Shown piece by piece: positions 9,830-20,300 of a stretch of 40,834 bases of DNA; position 1 is the first letter of the stretch; each line of letters begins with the position of its first letter. Below the pieces are notes generated by a model. It did no database searches. It was not told the origin of the DNA and was given only the letters and a program-made list of their open reading frames with translations. The stretch is taken from positions 1 through 40,834 of the forward strand of contig WGMP01000054.1 in the NCBI GenBank assembly GCA_016124975.1, read 5' to 3'. The position numbers and the translations under genes are program-made. The DNA is from Phycisphaera sp. Its GTDB lineage: Bacteria > Planctomycetota > Phycisphaerae > Phycisphaerales > SM1A02.

Positions 9830-12800
9830 GGCTTCTCCTTCTGAATGGGGTTGAGGTCGCGTGGAACCCGGAAAGCGAGCGCGTAGCCCGCTGGAACGAC
9901 GAACAGATTCAGGATAGTCGACGAGACAAGCCCGCCGAGCACGACGATCGCGAGCGCGGCGAGCAGTTCGCTGCCTGGCTTGTTGCCGCTGAGCGCGAGC
10001 GGGATGAGCCCGAGCGCAGCGGTCAGGGCCGTCATCAGGATCGGGACGAGGCGCTCCATCGATCCGCGCACCACCGACTCCGCGCGCGAGCAGCCTTCGT
10101 GTTCCTCGAGATGCGCGTAGTGGTTGACGAGCAGGATTCCATTCCGCACGGCGATCCCGAAGAGCGTGACGAAGCCGACCATGCTCGCGATCGAGATGAC
10201 GGGCTCGACATAGCGGCCGTCGCCGAGGCCGACGAGGGCGAGCGTGTTGGCGACGAACGGCCGCGACTCGGTGATGTAGATCGCCGCGACGCCGCCGATC
10301 AGGGCGAGCGGCAGATTGAGCATGACCAGCGCCGCGGTGCGGCTCCGCCCCGTCGCGTACTGAAGGAGAAGGAACATCACCACGGCGACCACGGCGCCCA
10401 TCACGAGGATCGTGCGGCTCGCCGACTGCTGCGCCTCGAACTGCCCGCCGTACTGGACGGTGCAGCCTGCGCGCGCGACGATCGGGTCGACCTTCTCGCG
10501 CACGGCCTTCACGAGCTCGCCGAGGTTGTAGCCGTCGGCGATGTTGGTCGACACGATCGCCTTGCGCTGCGCGTTCTCGCGGGCGATGAGGTTGCTCGTG
10601 CGCTCGGGGCCGATGTCGGCCACCTCGCGCAGGCGCACCATGGCGCCGCCCATGCCGCGCAGAACGAGGTCGCCGACCTGCTCGATGTGCCGGCGTTCGT
10701 CTTCGGCAAGGCGCACGACGAGCTCGATGCGCCGCGGGCCATCGCTCACCTCAGCCACCGTTTCGCCGTAGAGCGCCTGCTGCACCTGCTGCGCGGCCGA
10801 TGCGGGCGTGAGACCCGCCGCGGCGAGGTCCTGCGCGCGATAGCGGATTGGAAGCGAGGTGACGAGAACCTCGCGGTTCGCGTTCACGTCGCGCGTGCCG
10901 GGAATCGTCTTCAGCACGGCCTCGATCTCCTTCGCGAGCCCGCGCAGGGTCTCGAGGTCGTCGCCGAAGACATTGATCGCGATCGCCGCGGGCGTGCCCG
11001 AGAGGATGTGCGACATGCGGTGCTCGATCGGCTGTCCGACCATCGTGGTGATGCCGGGGATGTTGGCGAGGATGCGTTCGATCCTCGTCCGCACGACGCT
11101 CTGGTCGGCATCGGGCGTCATCGTCACCTCGATCTCCGAGCTGCTCACGGGTTCCGCATGCTCGTCGCGCTCGGCGCGGCCCGTGCGGCGTGTCACGCTC
11201 ACGACGCCGTCGATCTCGGCGAGCTGCAGCTCGACGCCGCGCGCGAGCCGGTCGCTCTCCCCGAGCGAGGTGCCCGGCGGGGCCATCAGGAACACCGTGA
11301 AGGTGCCCTCGCGGAAGCTCGGAAGAAACGAGCTGCCGAAGGTGGACGCGAGGAGGAGCGACGCGGCCGTCAGCACGCCCGCCCCAGCGAGGACGCTGCC
11401 GCGGCGTCGGATCGATGCCCGCAGAAGCGGCTCGTAGCGCGCCTTCAGGAAGCGCACGAGCGGGCTGTCGCCATGCGCGCGCGCGTCGGTGGCGCCTCCC
11501 GCGCCGTAGGTCCTCGCGAACACGAACCGGCAGAGCGCGGGCGTGACCGAGAGCGCCACGAACAGCGACGCGAGGATCGACACGATGTAGGCGATGCCGA
11601 GCGGCTGGAAGAAGCGGCCCTCGAGCCCCTCGAGGAAGAGGAGCGGCACGAACACCATGCAGATGATGACGGTCGCGAAGACGACCGACGAGCGGATCTC
11701 GTTGCTTGCGCTGAAGATCACATCGACCGCGGGCCTGCGCTCCGCAGCGGGCAGCGACGCGTTCTCGCGCAGGCGCCGCAGAACATTCTCAACATCGATG
11801 ATGGCGTCGTCGACGAGCTCGCCGATGGCGACCGCGAGTCCGCCGAGCGTCATCACGTTGATCGAGAGCCCCCACGCCCACAGGACGAGCAGCGCGACCG
11901 CGAGTGAGAGCGGAAGCGCGGTGAGCGTGACGAGCGTCGCGCGCCAGTTCAGGAGGAAGAGCAGGATGATGACGGCGACGATCACCGTCGCCTCGACGAG
12001 GACCTTCACCACGTTGTCGACCGCGCGGTTGATGAATCGCTCGGCGCGGAACGGGTCGCGGTTCAGCACCATGCCCTCGGGCAGCGCCCGCACGGCGGCA
12101 TCGAGCGCCTCATCGATGCGCTTCGTGAGCTCGAGCGTGTTGGTGCCAGGGGTCTTCTGGATGCTCACGACGACCGCGGGCACGCCGCGATCGGCGGCGG
12201 TTCCACGCTTGGGCGACGGGCCGAGGCGAACGTCGGCGACATCGCCGATCGTGATCGGCGTTCCGTTCTCCATCCGCAGCACCGTGCCCGCGATGTCCTC
12301 CACCGACCGCACGCGCGCCATCTGGCGGATCGGCAGCTCCTGATACTCGACCTCGGCGAGGTACCCCGCGGTCGCGGTGCTGTGCGCCCCGCGCGCGGCC
12401 TCGACGACCTCGCCGATCGAGAGCCCGTGCGCCGCGAGGCGGTCCTGGCGCACCTCGACCTGGTACTGCGGCAGCTCTCCGCCGATCGCGACGACCTTCG
12501 ACACGCCACCGACCGCGAGAAGCCTGTTCTGCAGCGTGAACTCCGCGTAGGCGCGGATGTCGAGCGGGCTGACGCTGCCGTCGGGCGAGCTGAGCACGAG
12601 CAGCATGACCTCGCCCGTGATGCTCGTGACGGGCGAGATCTCCGCGTGCACGTTCGGCGGCAGCGACTCGCGCACCGCCGCGAGCCGCTCGGCGACCATC
12701 TGCCGCGCGCGGTAGAGATCGGTGCCCCAGTCAAACTCGACCCAGATGATGGAGAGGCTCGTCGAGCTCGACGAGCGCACGCGGCGCGTGTCGGGCAGCC

Positions 12801-13023
12801 CGTTGACGGCCGTCTCGATCGGGAAGGTGACGGTCGTCTCGACCTCGTCGGCCGAGAGCCCGCCGGCCTCGGTCATGATCACGACGGTCGGCGCGTTGAG
12901 CTCGGGGAAGACATCGACGGGCATCTCGCGGAGCTTGAGGCCCGCGAAGAGGACGAGCAGCCCCGCGATCGCGACGACGAGCGCAGAGTTGCGCAGGGAG
13001 AAGGAGATGAGCTTGGAGAGCAT
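9826..13023 (-). CDS. Heavy-metal efflux RND pump, CusA/CzcA family
   Basis: 1065 residues, the normal length for HME-RND proton antiporters in the inner membrane. The start at 13023 (MLSKLISFSLRNSALVV) has AAGGA 6 nt upstream. The first helix leads into MPVDVFPELNAPTVVIMTEAGGLSADEVE, a family signature. The fourth helix carries the acidic proton-relay residues in GELVDDAIIDVENVLRRL, closer to CzcA-type than CusA-type sequences. GQPIEHRMSHILSGTPAAIAI is typical of the porter domain. The metal cannot be fixed from sequence; divalent ions (Zn, Co, Cd, Ni) or Cu/Ag are possible. It lies 11 nt after the membrane-fusion gene and overlaps the lipoprotein gene that follows. Confidence 0.95.
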   Translation of the reverse strand: MLSKLISFSLRNSALVVAIAGLLVLFAGLKLREMPVDVFPELNAPTVVIMTEAGGLSADEVETTVTFPIETAVNGLPDTRRVRSSSSTSLSIIWVEFDWGTDLYRARQMVAERLAAVRESLPPNVHAEISPVTSITGEVMLLVLSSPDGSVSPLDIRAYAEFTLQNRLLAVGGVSKVVAIGGELPQYQVEVRQDRLAAHGLSIGEVVEAARGAHSTATAGYLAEVEYQELPIRQMARVRSVEDIAGTVLRMENGTPITIGDVADVRLGPSPKRGTAADRGVPAVVVSIQKTPGTNTLELTKRIDEALDAAVRALPEGMVLNRDPFRAERFINRAVDNVVKVLVEATVIVAVIILLFLLNWRATLVTLTALPLSLAVALLVLWAWGLSINVMTLGGLAVAIGELVDDAIIDVENVLRRLRENASLPAAERRPAVDVIFSASNEIRSSVVFATVIICMVFVPLLFLEGLEGRFFQPLGIAYIVSILASLFVALSVTPALCRFVFARTYGAGGATDARAHGDSPLVRFLKARYEPLLRASIRRRGSVLAGAGVLTAASLLLASTFGSSFLPSFREGTFTVFLMAPPGTSLGESDRLARGVELQLAEIDGVVSVTRRTGRAERDEHAEPVSSSEIEVTMTPDADQSVVRTRIERILANIPGITTMVGQPIEHRMSHILSGTPAAIAINVFGDDLETLRGLAKEIEAVLKTIPGTRDVNANREVLVTSLPIRYRAQDLAAAGLTPASAAQQVQQALYGETVAEVSDGPRRIELVVRLAEDERRHIEQVGDLVLRGMGGAMVRLREVADIGPERTSNLIARENAQRKAIVSTNIADGYNLGELVKAVREKVDPIVARAGCTVQYGGQFEAQQSASRTILVMGAVVAVVMFLLLQYATGRSRTAALVMLNLPLALIGGVAAIYITESRPFVANTLALVGLGDGRYVEPVISIASMVGFVTLFGIAVRNGILLVNHYAHLEEHEGCSRAESVVRGSMERLVPILMTALTAALGLIPLALSGNKPGSELLAALAIVVLGGLVSSTILNLFVVPAGYALAFRVPRDLNPIQKEKP

Positions 13024-13034
13024 GGCGGTCCTTC

Positions 13035-14417
13035 TCAGTGGTCTTCGGCGTGCCAGGTGCCGTCGGAGTGGAAGTGCCCGCCCTTCGGCGCGGCGCCGCT
13101 TGTCGCGAGCATGAGCTGGTAGTTGCCCGCGAGCACGATCTCGTCGCCGCCGCGGACGCCGCTCTGGATCACGATCCAGCGGCCGTCGTCGACGCCGAGG
13201 TCGGCCTCGAGGCGGATCGCCTTGTCGGGGTTCTTCGGGTCGCGGCGGAACACGATGGCCTTGTTGCCGTCGCGCACGACGCACCCAAGCGGAATCGCGA
13301 GCTCCTCGCCGCCGCCCTCAAGGGTGACTTCGAGCGAGCCCGCCACGCCGGCGCGCGCCCACGGAGCGAGCGCATCGGGAGTCACGAGGAGATCGATGGT
13401 CCGGCTCGCGGGGTCTGCTTCGGGCGCGATCGCGAGCACGCCCTGCATCGACGCGGCGGACGCAAGCGACGCGGCGCCCGCAGGAGCAATGCGCGCGGCG
13501 AGGCCGTCGCGGAGCCGCGCGAGGTCGCCTTGCAGCGCGTGGGCGCGGAAGCGGACCTTCTCGGGCTGCATGACCGTGACGACGCGCGCGCCCTCCTCGG
13601 CGAGCCCGCCCTGCGTGACGCCGAGGTCCTCGACGACGCCGTCCGCGACGGCGCAGACGAGGATCGGCCGCGCGTGCTCGAGCGACGCATCGGGTGTCGC
13701 GCCGCAGCCGCATGACGCGAGGATCGCCTCGCGCCGCGCACGCAGCGCGCGCAGTTCGGCCTGCGCGCGCGCCTCGTCGGCCTCGAGGATCGCATCCTTC
13801 TCCATCACATCCGCAAGCTCGGCCTTGGTCGAGGTGAGCTCGATGCGCGCCTCGGTCATCTGCTGCGCGCTTCCGCCGCCCGCGGCCTGCAGCGCTTCAA
13901 GCTGCTCGAGGCGCGTGCGCCAGAGCTCGACCTTCTCGGCGAGGCTCTCCTCGTGCACGCGGTGCGCCTCGCGCAAGGGCGGCATCGAGTCGACCTTCGC
14001 GGCGACGGCGATGATCTCCTCCTCGAGCGCGCGCCACGCGGGCGCGTCGATGCGATAGAGCGGCGTTCCCGCCGCGACGCGCTCGTACTGCGCGACGAGG
14101 ATCTCGACGCGGCCCGCGAGGGGCGCGCGGTACTCGCGATGCGCGGTCGGAAGCGCCTCGAACCGCCCGGGGACTCGGAGCGTGCGCGCCACATTGCGCG
14201 ACTCGACCTTCGCGAAGGTGACGCCGAGGTTTCGGCGCACGGCGTCGGGAATGTCGACGCGGTTCGTGGGCGCAGCGGCCTGCTCGGCGTGCTCGGCGGC
14301 GTATGGGTCAGCCTCGACCTGCGCGTCGCCTCCGCCGCATGCGGCGAGCGCCGCCGAGGCGAGCGCGCAGCCGAACGCGCGGAGAAGCTTCGTGTTCATC
14401 GGATTCCTCGGGTTCAT
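13035..14417 (-). CDS. Membrane-fusion lipoprotein of the RND efflux system
   Basis: 460 residues, CusB/CzcB-like periplasmic adaptor that joins pump and outer-membrane channel. The lipobox is ALAAC (Cys27). An N-terminal barrel segment (PGRFEALPTAHREYRAPLAGRVEILVAQYERVAAGTPLYRIDAP) precedes a long helical hairpin (about 120-235). Then comes a CGCG segment near residue 240, barrel and membrane-proximal regions, and a C-terminal tail with His (GGHFHSDGTWHAEDH) that may bind metal. The ATG at 14417 overlaps the stop of the outer-membrane gene (ATGA) and has AAGGAGG 6 nt upstream. A second start at 14399 also has AGGA. Confidence 0.93.
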   Translation of the reverse strand: MNPRNPMNTKLLRAFGCALASAALAACGGGDAQVEADPYAAEHAEQAAAPTNRVDIPDAVRRNLGVTFAKVESRNVARTLRVPGRFEALPTAHREYRAPLAGRVEILVAQYERVAAGTPLYRIDAPAWRALEEEIIAVAAKVDSMPPLREAHRVHEESLAEKVELWRTRLEQLEALQAAGGGSAQQMTEARIELTSTKAELADVMEKDAILEADEARAQAELRALRARREAILASCGCGATPDASLEHARPILVCAVADGVVEDLGVTQGGLAEEGARVVTVMQPEKVRFRAHALQGDLARLRDGLAARIAPAGAASLASAASMQGVLAIAPEADPASRTIDLLVTPDALAPWARAGVAGSLEVTLEGGGEELAIPLGCVVRDGNKAIVFRRDPKNPDKAIRLEADLGVDDGRWIVIQSGVRGGDEIVLAGNYQLMLATSGAAPKGGHFHSDGTWHAEDH

Positions 14418-15778
14418 GGATTGCCTCCTTCCGCGGCCGCCGCGCGTGGCGCAGGGCCGACAAGTTCATCGAGCGCGATCGCGGCGCGCGCCTCGTCGCG
14501 GCGCACCGCGATGAGCTGGGCACGCGCCTCGAGCTCCTGCTTCAGGCTCTCGAGGAGGACGAGCGTCTTGACCTCGCCGAGCCGAGCGACCTCGCGGGTC
14601 TCCTCGTACTGCGCGGCGACGAGGGGAAGCAGCGACTCCTCGAGGTTCGCGCGGCGACGCGACGCGTCGGCCAGGCGCTCCTCCGCGGCTGCGAAGTCGC
14701 CGAGCGCGCGCGTCAGCTCCGCCTCGACCCGTGTGCGCGCAACCTCGCGCGCAGCCTCGGCCGCCGCGATTCCCGCGCGGTTTCCGTTGAAGACGGGAAG
14801 CGTGACGCCGACGCCGAGCACCCACTTGCGGTCGCCGTTGTCCTTTCCGTAGCCAGGCCCGAGCGTGAGATCAGGCCACTGCATTCGGATCTCCTCCTCG
14901 AGCCGGCGCTCGGCGGACTCGTGCTCGGCCCGCGCGACGAGGACCGCGGGGTTCGCGTCGGCGAGGCCCGCGAGGACGGTCTCGCGCGGCAGGCCTGCGC
15001 TGGCGCCGCGCGGCGGAAGATCGGCGAGAAGCACGACATCCACGGCGTGCGGCAGGTCGAGCAGGCTCTCGATCGCACGCGTGGACGCGGAGAGCTCTGT
15101 CTCGAGCTCGGCGACGCGCGCGACGAGCTTCGCCTCCTCGATGCGGAAGAGCCGCGATTCGATGCGCGCGACCTCGCCCGCCGCCTCCATGCGGTCGACG
15201 ATCGCACGCACCTCGGCGAGGCGCCCGAGCGTCTCGCGCGCGGACTCCGTCTCGGCCACGAGCGCGGCGCGTTCGGCCCACGCACGGCGAAGGTCGGCGA
15301 CCGTGCTCCACTCGAGCGCGGCGACGCGCGCAAGCTGCGCGGCGTGCTCCGCATCGAGCCGCGCCTTCTCGAGCTCGAGCCTTCCCGAGAGCGGAAGCGT
15401 CAGCCCGAGCGACACGATCGCCTCGACGCCCTGCGACGCCGATCCGACGATGCGCGTGAAGTCGACGCCGAGCGTGGGATCGGCCCACAGGCCGCCGTTC
15501 TCGGCGTTGGCGCGGGTGACGCCCGCCTCGAGCCGCGCGATGCGAAGCTCGCGGTTGAAGACGAGGAGAAGCGCCTCGGCCTCGGCGGCAGAGAGGCCGT
15601 CGGCGACATCGAACGCAGCGTCGGCCGATGACGCGGGCAGCGCGGGCGTGCGGGCGAGAAACTCCTCGCGCACGGAGTCGAGATCGAGCGGCTTGCGCTC
15701 GTAGGACGCGCAGCCTGCAAGCGAGGCAAGCGCGAGTACGGAGAGAAGGACGGGCAAAGTACGGCGTGGCGCGGTCAC
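14414..15778 (-). CDS. Outer-membrane efflux lipoprotein (CusC/CzcC/TolC-like)
   Basis: 454 residues. It starts with GTG at 15778, preceded by a perfect AGGAGG. The signal peptide ends in lipobox LAGC (Cys23), as is typical of the OMF lipoprotein branch. The body is helical with two related halves: AEALLLVFNRELRIARLEAGVTRANAENGGLWADPTLGVDF, and later NPAVLVARAEHESAERRLEEEIRMQWPDLTLGPGYG. This matches the duplicated structure of TolC-type channels that span the outer membrane and periplasm. It overlaps the adaptor gene by four bases and follows the first His-rich gene by 69 nt. Confidence 0.93.
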   Translation of the reverse strand: MTAPRRTLPVLLSVLALASLAGCASYERKPLDLDSVREEFLARTPALPASSADAAFDVADGLSAAEAEALLLVFNRELRIARLEAGVTRANAENGGLWADPTLGVDFTRIVGSASQGVEAIVSLGLTLPLSGRLELEKARLDAEHAAQLARVAALEWSTVADLRRAWAERAALVAETESARETLGRLAEVRAIVDRMEAAGEVARIESRLFRIEEAKLVARVAELETELSASTRAIESLLDLPHAVDVVLLADLPPRGASAGLPRETVLAGLADANPAVLVARAEHESAERRLEEEIRMQWPDLTLGPGYGKDNGDRKWVLGVGVTLPVFNGNRAGIAAAEAAREVARTRVEAELTRALGDFAAAEERLADASRRRANLEESLLPLVAAQYEETREVARLGEVKTLVLLESLKQELEARAQLIAVRRDEARAAIALDELVGPAPRAAAAEGGNP

Positions 15779-15847
15779 GAGACCTCCTGCGATCGAATGG
15801 ACAATGGTCCATGCAAGGACAACGGGGCGAATGTCGCTCCGCGTCCC

Positions 15848-16348
<501 letters not shown>

Positions 16349-16377
16349 GATGGGTCGCGGAAGCGGAGCAGGTCGGG

Positions 16378-16383
16378 AGTGTA
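16378..16383 (-). promoter_or_regulatory. Possible -10 hexamer for the metal-efflux operon
   Basis: TACACT on the minus strand ends 29 nt before the GTG at 16348, implying a leader of about 20 nt. No clear -35 element or MerR-type dyad could be identified. Confidence 0.3.
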
Positions 16384-16447
16384 TCGCTCCATCGGGGCTG
16401 CGGATGCAGCACAGACGCCCCGAACCGTGGAATCACGCACCTTCGCC

Positions 16448-16453
16448 TAGCAT
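16448..16453 (+). promoter_or_regulatory. -10 hexamer TAGCAT, near-leaderless
   Basis: TAGCAT ends 6 nt before the ATG at 16460. It fits the window-wide pattern of -10 elements next to start codons. Confidence 0.4.
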
Positions 16454-16459
16454 GGCGCC

Positions 16460-16687
16460 ATGTTCACCTGCAACATCGACCAGCGCGGCAAGACGGTGCG
16501 CCTTGTTCTCGGCGCCTTCCTCGAGACGATCGGGCTTCTGCTCGGGGTGCTGTGGTTCCTCGAGTGGATCCCCTCGTGGGGCATCTGGCCCGCCGCGGCG
16601 ATCTGGATCTCGGGCATGTTCGTGATCTTCGAGGCCGTCGTCGGCTGGTGCGCGGTGCGCGCGCTCGGGTTCAAGACGCCGATCTGA
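16460..16687 (+). CDS. Small inner-membrane protein, DUF2892/YgaP-like
   Basis: 75 residues. A short N-terminal segment (MFTCNIDQRGKTVRLVLG) precedes two hydrophobic helices (about 15-33 and 41-60). It ends in WCAVRALGFKTPI, which resembles the C-terminal 'CPLYxLLGI(N/S)T' motif of DUF2892 membrane proteins. Those often occur near sulfur or metal genes. It lies divergent from the metal-efflux operon, so a linked role is possible but unproven. The start is supported by TAGCAT 6 nt upstream. Confidence 0.72.
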   Translation: MFTCNIDQRGKTVRLVLGAFLETIGLLLGVLWFLEWIPSWGIWPAAAIWISGMFVIFEAVVGWCAVRALGFKTPI

Positions 16688-16700
16688 ACTTGATTCACCG

Positions 16701-16720
16701 ACGAACGGTTGAATGTTCGT
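16701..16720. promoter_or_regulatory. Palindrome upstream of the sigma factor gene
   Basis: ACGAAC and GTTCGT pair perfectly across 8 bases. TTGATT at 16690-16695 could be a -35 element with a weak -10 (AATGTT) at 16712-16717, so the dyad would overlap the promoter like an operator. The alternative is a weak hairpin ending the preceding gene. Confidence 0.3.
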
Positions 16721-16743
16721 TGCGCGTCTGAGAGCATCCGATC

Positions 16744-17337
16744 ATGGGGCAGCAGCCGTATGTGGAGGACCTGACGCAGGCGCTGAACGCCGCTGGTGCG
16801 GGCGACAGGGCCGCGCTCGACCGCGTCTGGCGCGCGATCTACGGCGAGATCCACGAGATGGCGCGGCGCGCCTGCCACGCCGAGGGAACGCGCGCCCAGC
16901 TGCAGCCGACGCTCCTCGTGAACGAGCTCTTCCTGAAGATGTTCGGCGACGGGGTCGCGCGCACGGAGTGGGACGACCGTCGCCACTTCTGGGGCTCGGT
17001 CGGCCGCGCGCTCGGGCAGTTCCTGATCGACCTCGCGCGCGCAGAGGGGCGGCTCCGCCGCGGCGGCGACCGCATGCGCGTGCCGATCGAGGTGGTCGCG
17101 GGCGAGCTCGAGGATGTCACGCGCGCGCTGTCGCCGCTCTCGATCGCGGCGCTCGAGGCGCTTGAACGCCTCGAAGCGGAGAGCCCCGAGAGCGCCGAGG
17201 TCGCGCGCATGCGGTTTCTCTCGGGGTTCTCGATCGAGCAGACCGCGATCCTCCTCGACATCGCGCCCCGCACCGTGAGCAAGCGCTGGAACTACGCCCG
17301 CGCGTGGCTCAGGCGTGCGATCGCCGAGGCCGAGTGA
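16744..17337 (+). CDS. ECF-type RNA polymerase sigma factor
   Basis: 197 residues. Region 2 is seen as LDRVWRAIYGEIHEMARRACHAE and LQPTLLVNELFLKMFGD with DRRHFWGSVGRALGQFLIDLAR, the pattern of the planctomycete/acidobacterial Sigma70_ECF subgroup. Region 4 is the helix-turn-helix GFSIEQTAILLDIAPRTVSKRWNYARAWLRRAI near the C-terminus. It would direct transcription of a specific regulon. The kinase gene starts 14 nt after its stop, an arrangement typical of ECF groups linked to Ser/Thr kinases. The 56-nt upstream gap contains the palindrome ACGAAC-N8-GTTCGT at 16701-16720. Confidence 0.92.
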   Translation: MGQQPYVEDLTQALNAAGAGDRAALDRVWRAIYGEIHEMARRACHAEGTRAQLQPTLLVNELFLKMFGDGVARTEWDDRRHFWGSVGRALGQFLIDLARAEGRLRRGGDRMRVPIEVVAGELEDVTRALSPLSIAALEALERLEAESPESAEVARMRFLSGFSIEQTAILLDIAPRTVSKRWNYARAWLRRAIAEAE

Positions 17338-17350
17338 CGCATGGAACACG

Positions 17351-20300
17351 ATGCAACCTGAGCGCATGCCACAGGATCCCGCCCACGCCGCGCGGCAGCG
17401 CGCGGCGGAGGATCTCTTCGAGGCGGTGCGGGCGCTGCCCGAGGCCGAGCGCGACGCCGCGATCGACGCGGGCTCGGACGACCCGTGGGTGCGCACGGAG
17501 GTGCGGTCGCTGCTCCGCTTCGACGGCCCGACGAGGGCGACGATCGGCGGGCAGCCCTCCGCCGACTTCGATGCCGACGCGTGCATCGGCCTGTCGACGG
17601 GCGGGTTCACGCTGCGCAGCGTGATCGGCGTGGGCGGCATGGGCACCGTGTTCGCGGCCGACCAGGTGCTGCCGACGCGGCGCATCGCGGTGAAGGTGCT
17701 GCACACGGCCACGACGCGCCCGACGGCGATCGAGCGCTTTCGCAGGGAGAGCGAGTTTCTTGCGCGGCTCGAGCACCCGAACATCGCGCGCGTGATCTCG
17801 GCGGGAACGCTGCACGCGCCGCCGAGCGGCGTCGAGCGGCCCTACTTCGCGATGGAGCTCGTCGAGGGCGGCCGGGCCATCACGGCCTGGGCGCGCGAAG
17901 GGCCCGTCGATCGCCGCATGGTCGTGCGCATGCTCGCGACCGCATGCGAGGCCGTCGGCGCGGGCCACCGCGCGGGAGTGGCGCACCTCGACCTGAAGCC
18001 CGGCAACCTGCTGGTGTCGCGGAGCGGCGCGCTCCGCGTGATCGACTATGGCATCGCGCGCTCCGTCGAAGAGCTGCCTGGCGAAGAGGACGCGCCTTTC
18101 TCGGGCACGCCGCAGTACATGAGCCCGGAGCAATGCGTGCGCGGAGCGCGGGTCGACTCGCGCGCCGATGTCTACGCGCTCGGGCTCATTCTCCACGAGC
18201 TCCTCGCGGGGCGGCTTCCCTACGAGACGCGCGGGCTGCCCTTCGCGGCGATCGCGCGGACCGTGCGCGAGTCGGAGCCGCCCGCGCTGCGGCGCATCGA
18301 CTCGACGATTCCGCGCGAGCTCGAGGCGATCGCGCGCAAGGCGACCGCGAAGAACCCCGATGCGCGATACGGCACCGCCGCCGAGCTCGGCGACGACCTT
18401 CGCCGCTGGATCGACGACGAGCCCGTCGTCGCGCTGAAGGAGCGCGCGACCGATGCGTTTCTGCGCGTCGTGCGCCGGAACCCGATCGCGTCGGCGCTCG
18501 CGACGATCGCGACGATCGCCGTGATCGCGGGAACGGCGGTGTCGCTTCGGTTCGCCGTCCACGCGTCCGACGCGGCGGATGCGGAGCGCGTCTCCGCCGC
18601 GCGCGCGCGCGTGCAGGCCGCGAGCGGAGCCATCGCCATCGGCGAACCTGCGGAGGCCGTCGCGCACCTCGATCTCGTGCCTTCGGAGCTGCGCGGCTGG
18701 GAGTGGCGCCACCTGCGCGCGCGCGTCGACAACCACGAGCTCTACGCTGCGTCGCCAAACGAGATCCTCTCGGTCGATTCGATCGACGCGACCGACGAGG
18801 TCGTCGGCGGCGTCACGCACGGATCGGTACTGGTCGCCGATCGATTGCATCGGAGGCCGCCCGTGCGCTACGACCTGCGCAGGGCGTTCGTGAACGCGGA
18901 GGGCTCGTACATCCTCTCGGTCGCGGGCTCTGCGGACGGGTCGCGCATCTATCTCGTGACGCACGAGCTCGATGTCCTCGTGATCGACCGGCGCGACGAC
19001 TCGCTCAGGCGGATCGCGCGCGGCGCGATGCGCGTGCGGCCGTCGGGGCGGCTCGTCGCGTGCGCGATGGTCGACGGCTCGGTCGCGCTCGTCGACCCAG
19101 AGACGGCCGAGGTCGTCGCGCGCTCGGATGCGGGCAGCGCGGGAATCATGGATGTCTCGATCGCGAAGAACGGACGGAGCGCGCTCCTCACCTTGATGGA
19201 CGGCTCGCTGCGCATGGTCGACATCGACGCCGACGCGCCCGCCGTGCGCGAGCGCTGGCGCACGGCGCCGCAAGCGCTCACCTCGCGCGCGCCCGCGGTG
19301 TCGCCCGACGGATCCGTCGCGATGGTCGCATGGCGCGACGACCGCATCAGGCGCTACGACGCTGCGACGGGCGCCGTCGTCGCGGAGTCGCATCTTGCGG
19401 GCGGAAGCGTCTTCATGCTCGCCATCTCGCCCGACAACAGGACAGCGGCCGCGAGCAGCTGGGCGAACGAGGTGCGACTCATCGATGTCGAGACGCTCGC
19501 GCTCACGCGCAGGCTGAGCGGGACCGTCGCGCATGTCTGGGGGATCGACTTCACGGCCGACGGCTCGCGCATCGTGGGGCGCGTGCTGCCATCCTTCGAA
19601 GCGGCGAAGTTCGAAGGGAGGATCCTCGAGTGCCTCGGCGCATGGCTCGTCGGGTCCGACGCCGCCGTGCGCGACGATTCGGTGCACGCCGACGCGGTGG
19701 CCGCGACCGCGGGGCCTGAGCCGGGCGTCTTCACGCTCGTCGGCTCGGACGGCGCGATCGTCGAGTACGACGCGCGTGAAGGCGTCGCGCGCAGGCTCGG
19801 CGAAGGGCCTCTTCGCGCCATCCGCGTCGCGCGCGCGGCCGACTGGCTTGCGATCGGCGACGCCGACGGCGTGCTCCACCGCTATGAACTTCGCGACGGG
19901 AAGGCGACGGTGTCGTGGAGGTCGAAGGTCTTCCCGATCTCGTTCTGGGCGCTCGCCGCCTCGCCCGACGGGTCGCTCATCGTGTGCGGCGACAAGCGGC
20001 AGTCGATCGCGGCCGTCTCGGCGGCGGACGGCGAGGTGCTGTGGACGCGCGAGATTCCCGCCGAGGCGTCGTACACGCCGCTCGCCGTCCGGTTCGTCTC
20101 GCGCATCGTCTTCCTCGACGGTGGACGGCTCGTGACCTATGCGGCGCGGCTTGGAGGCGTGCCGCGCGTGGTCTTCAGGACACGCGACGGCGCGATCGAG
20201 CCGTCCCGCTCGATCGGAGTCGGCGCCGAGGCCGACGACGCCGTGCATCGCGCGCGCGACGGGCGCATCTACTCGCTCAGCGTCACGGGGCCGCTTCTCG

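Noticed and set aside
10099-11907. Long plus-strand frame opposite the RND pump gene
   Set aside because: It is rich in His, Arg and Asp with no domain, and the pump on the minus strand is certain.
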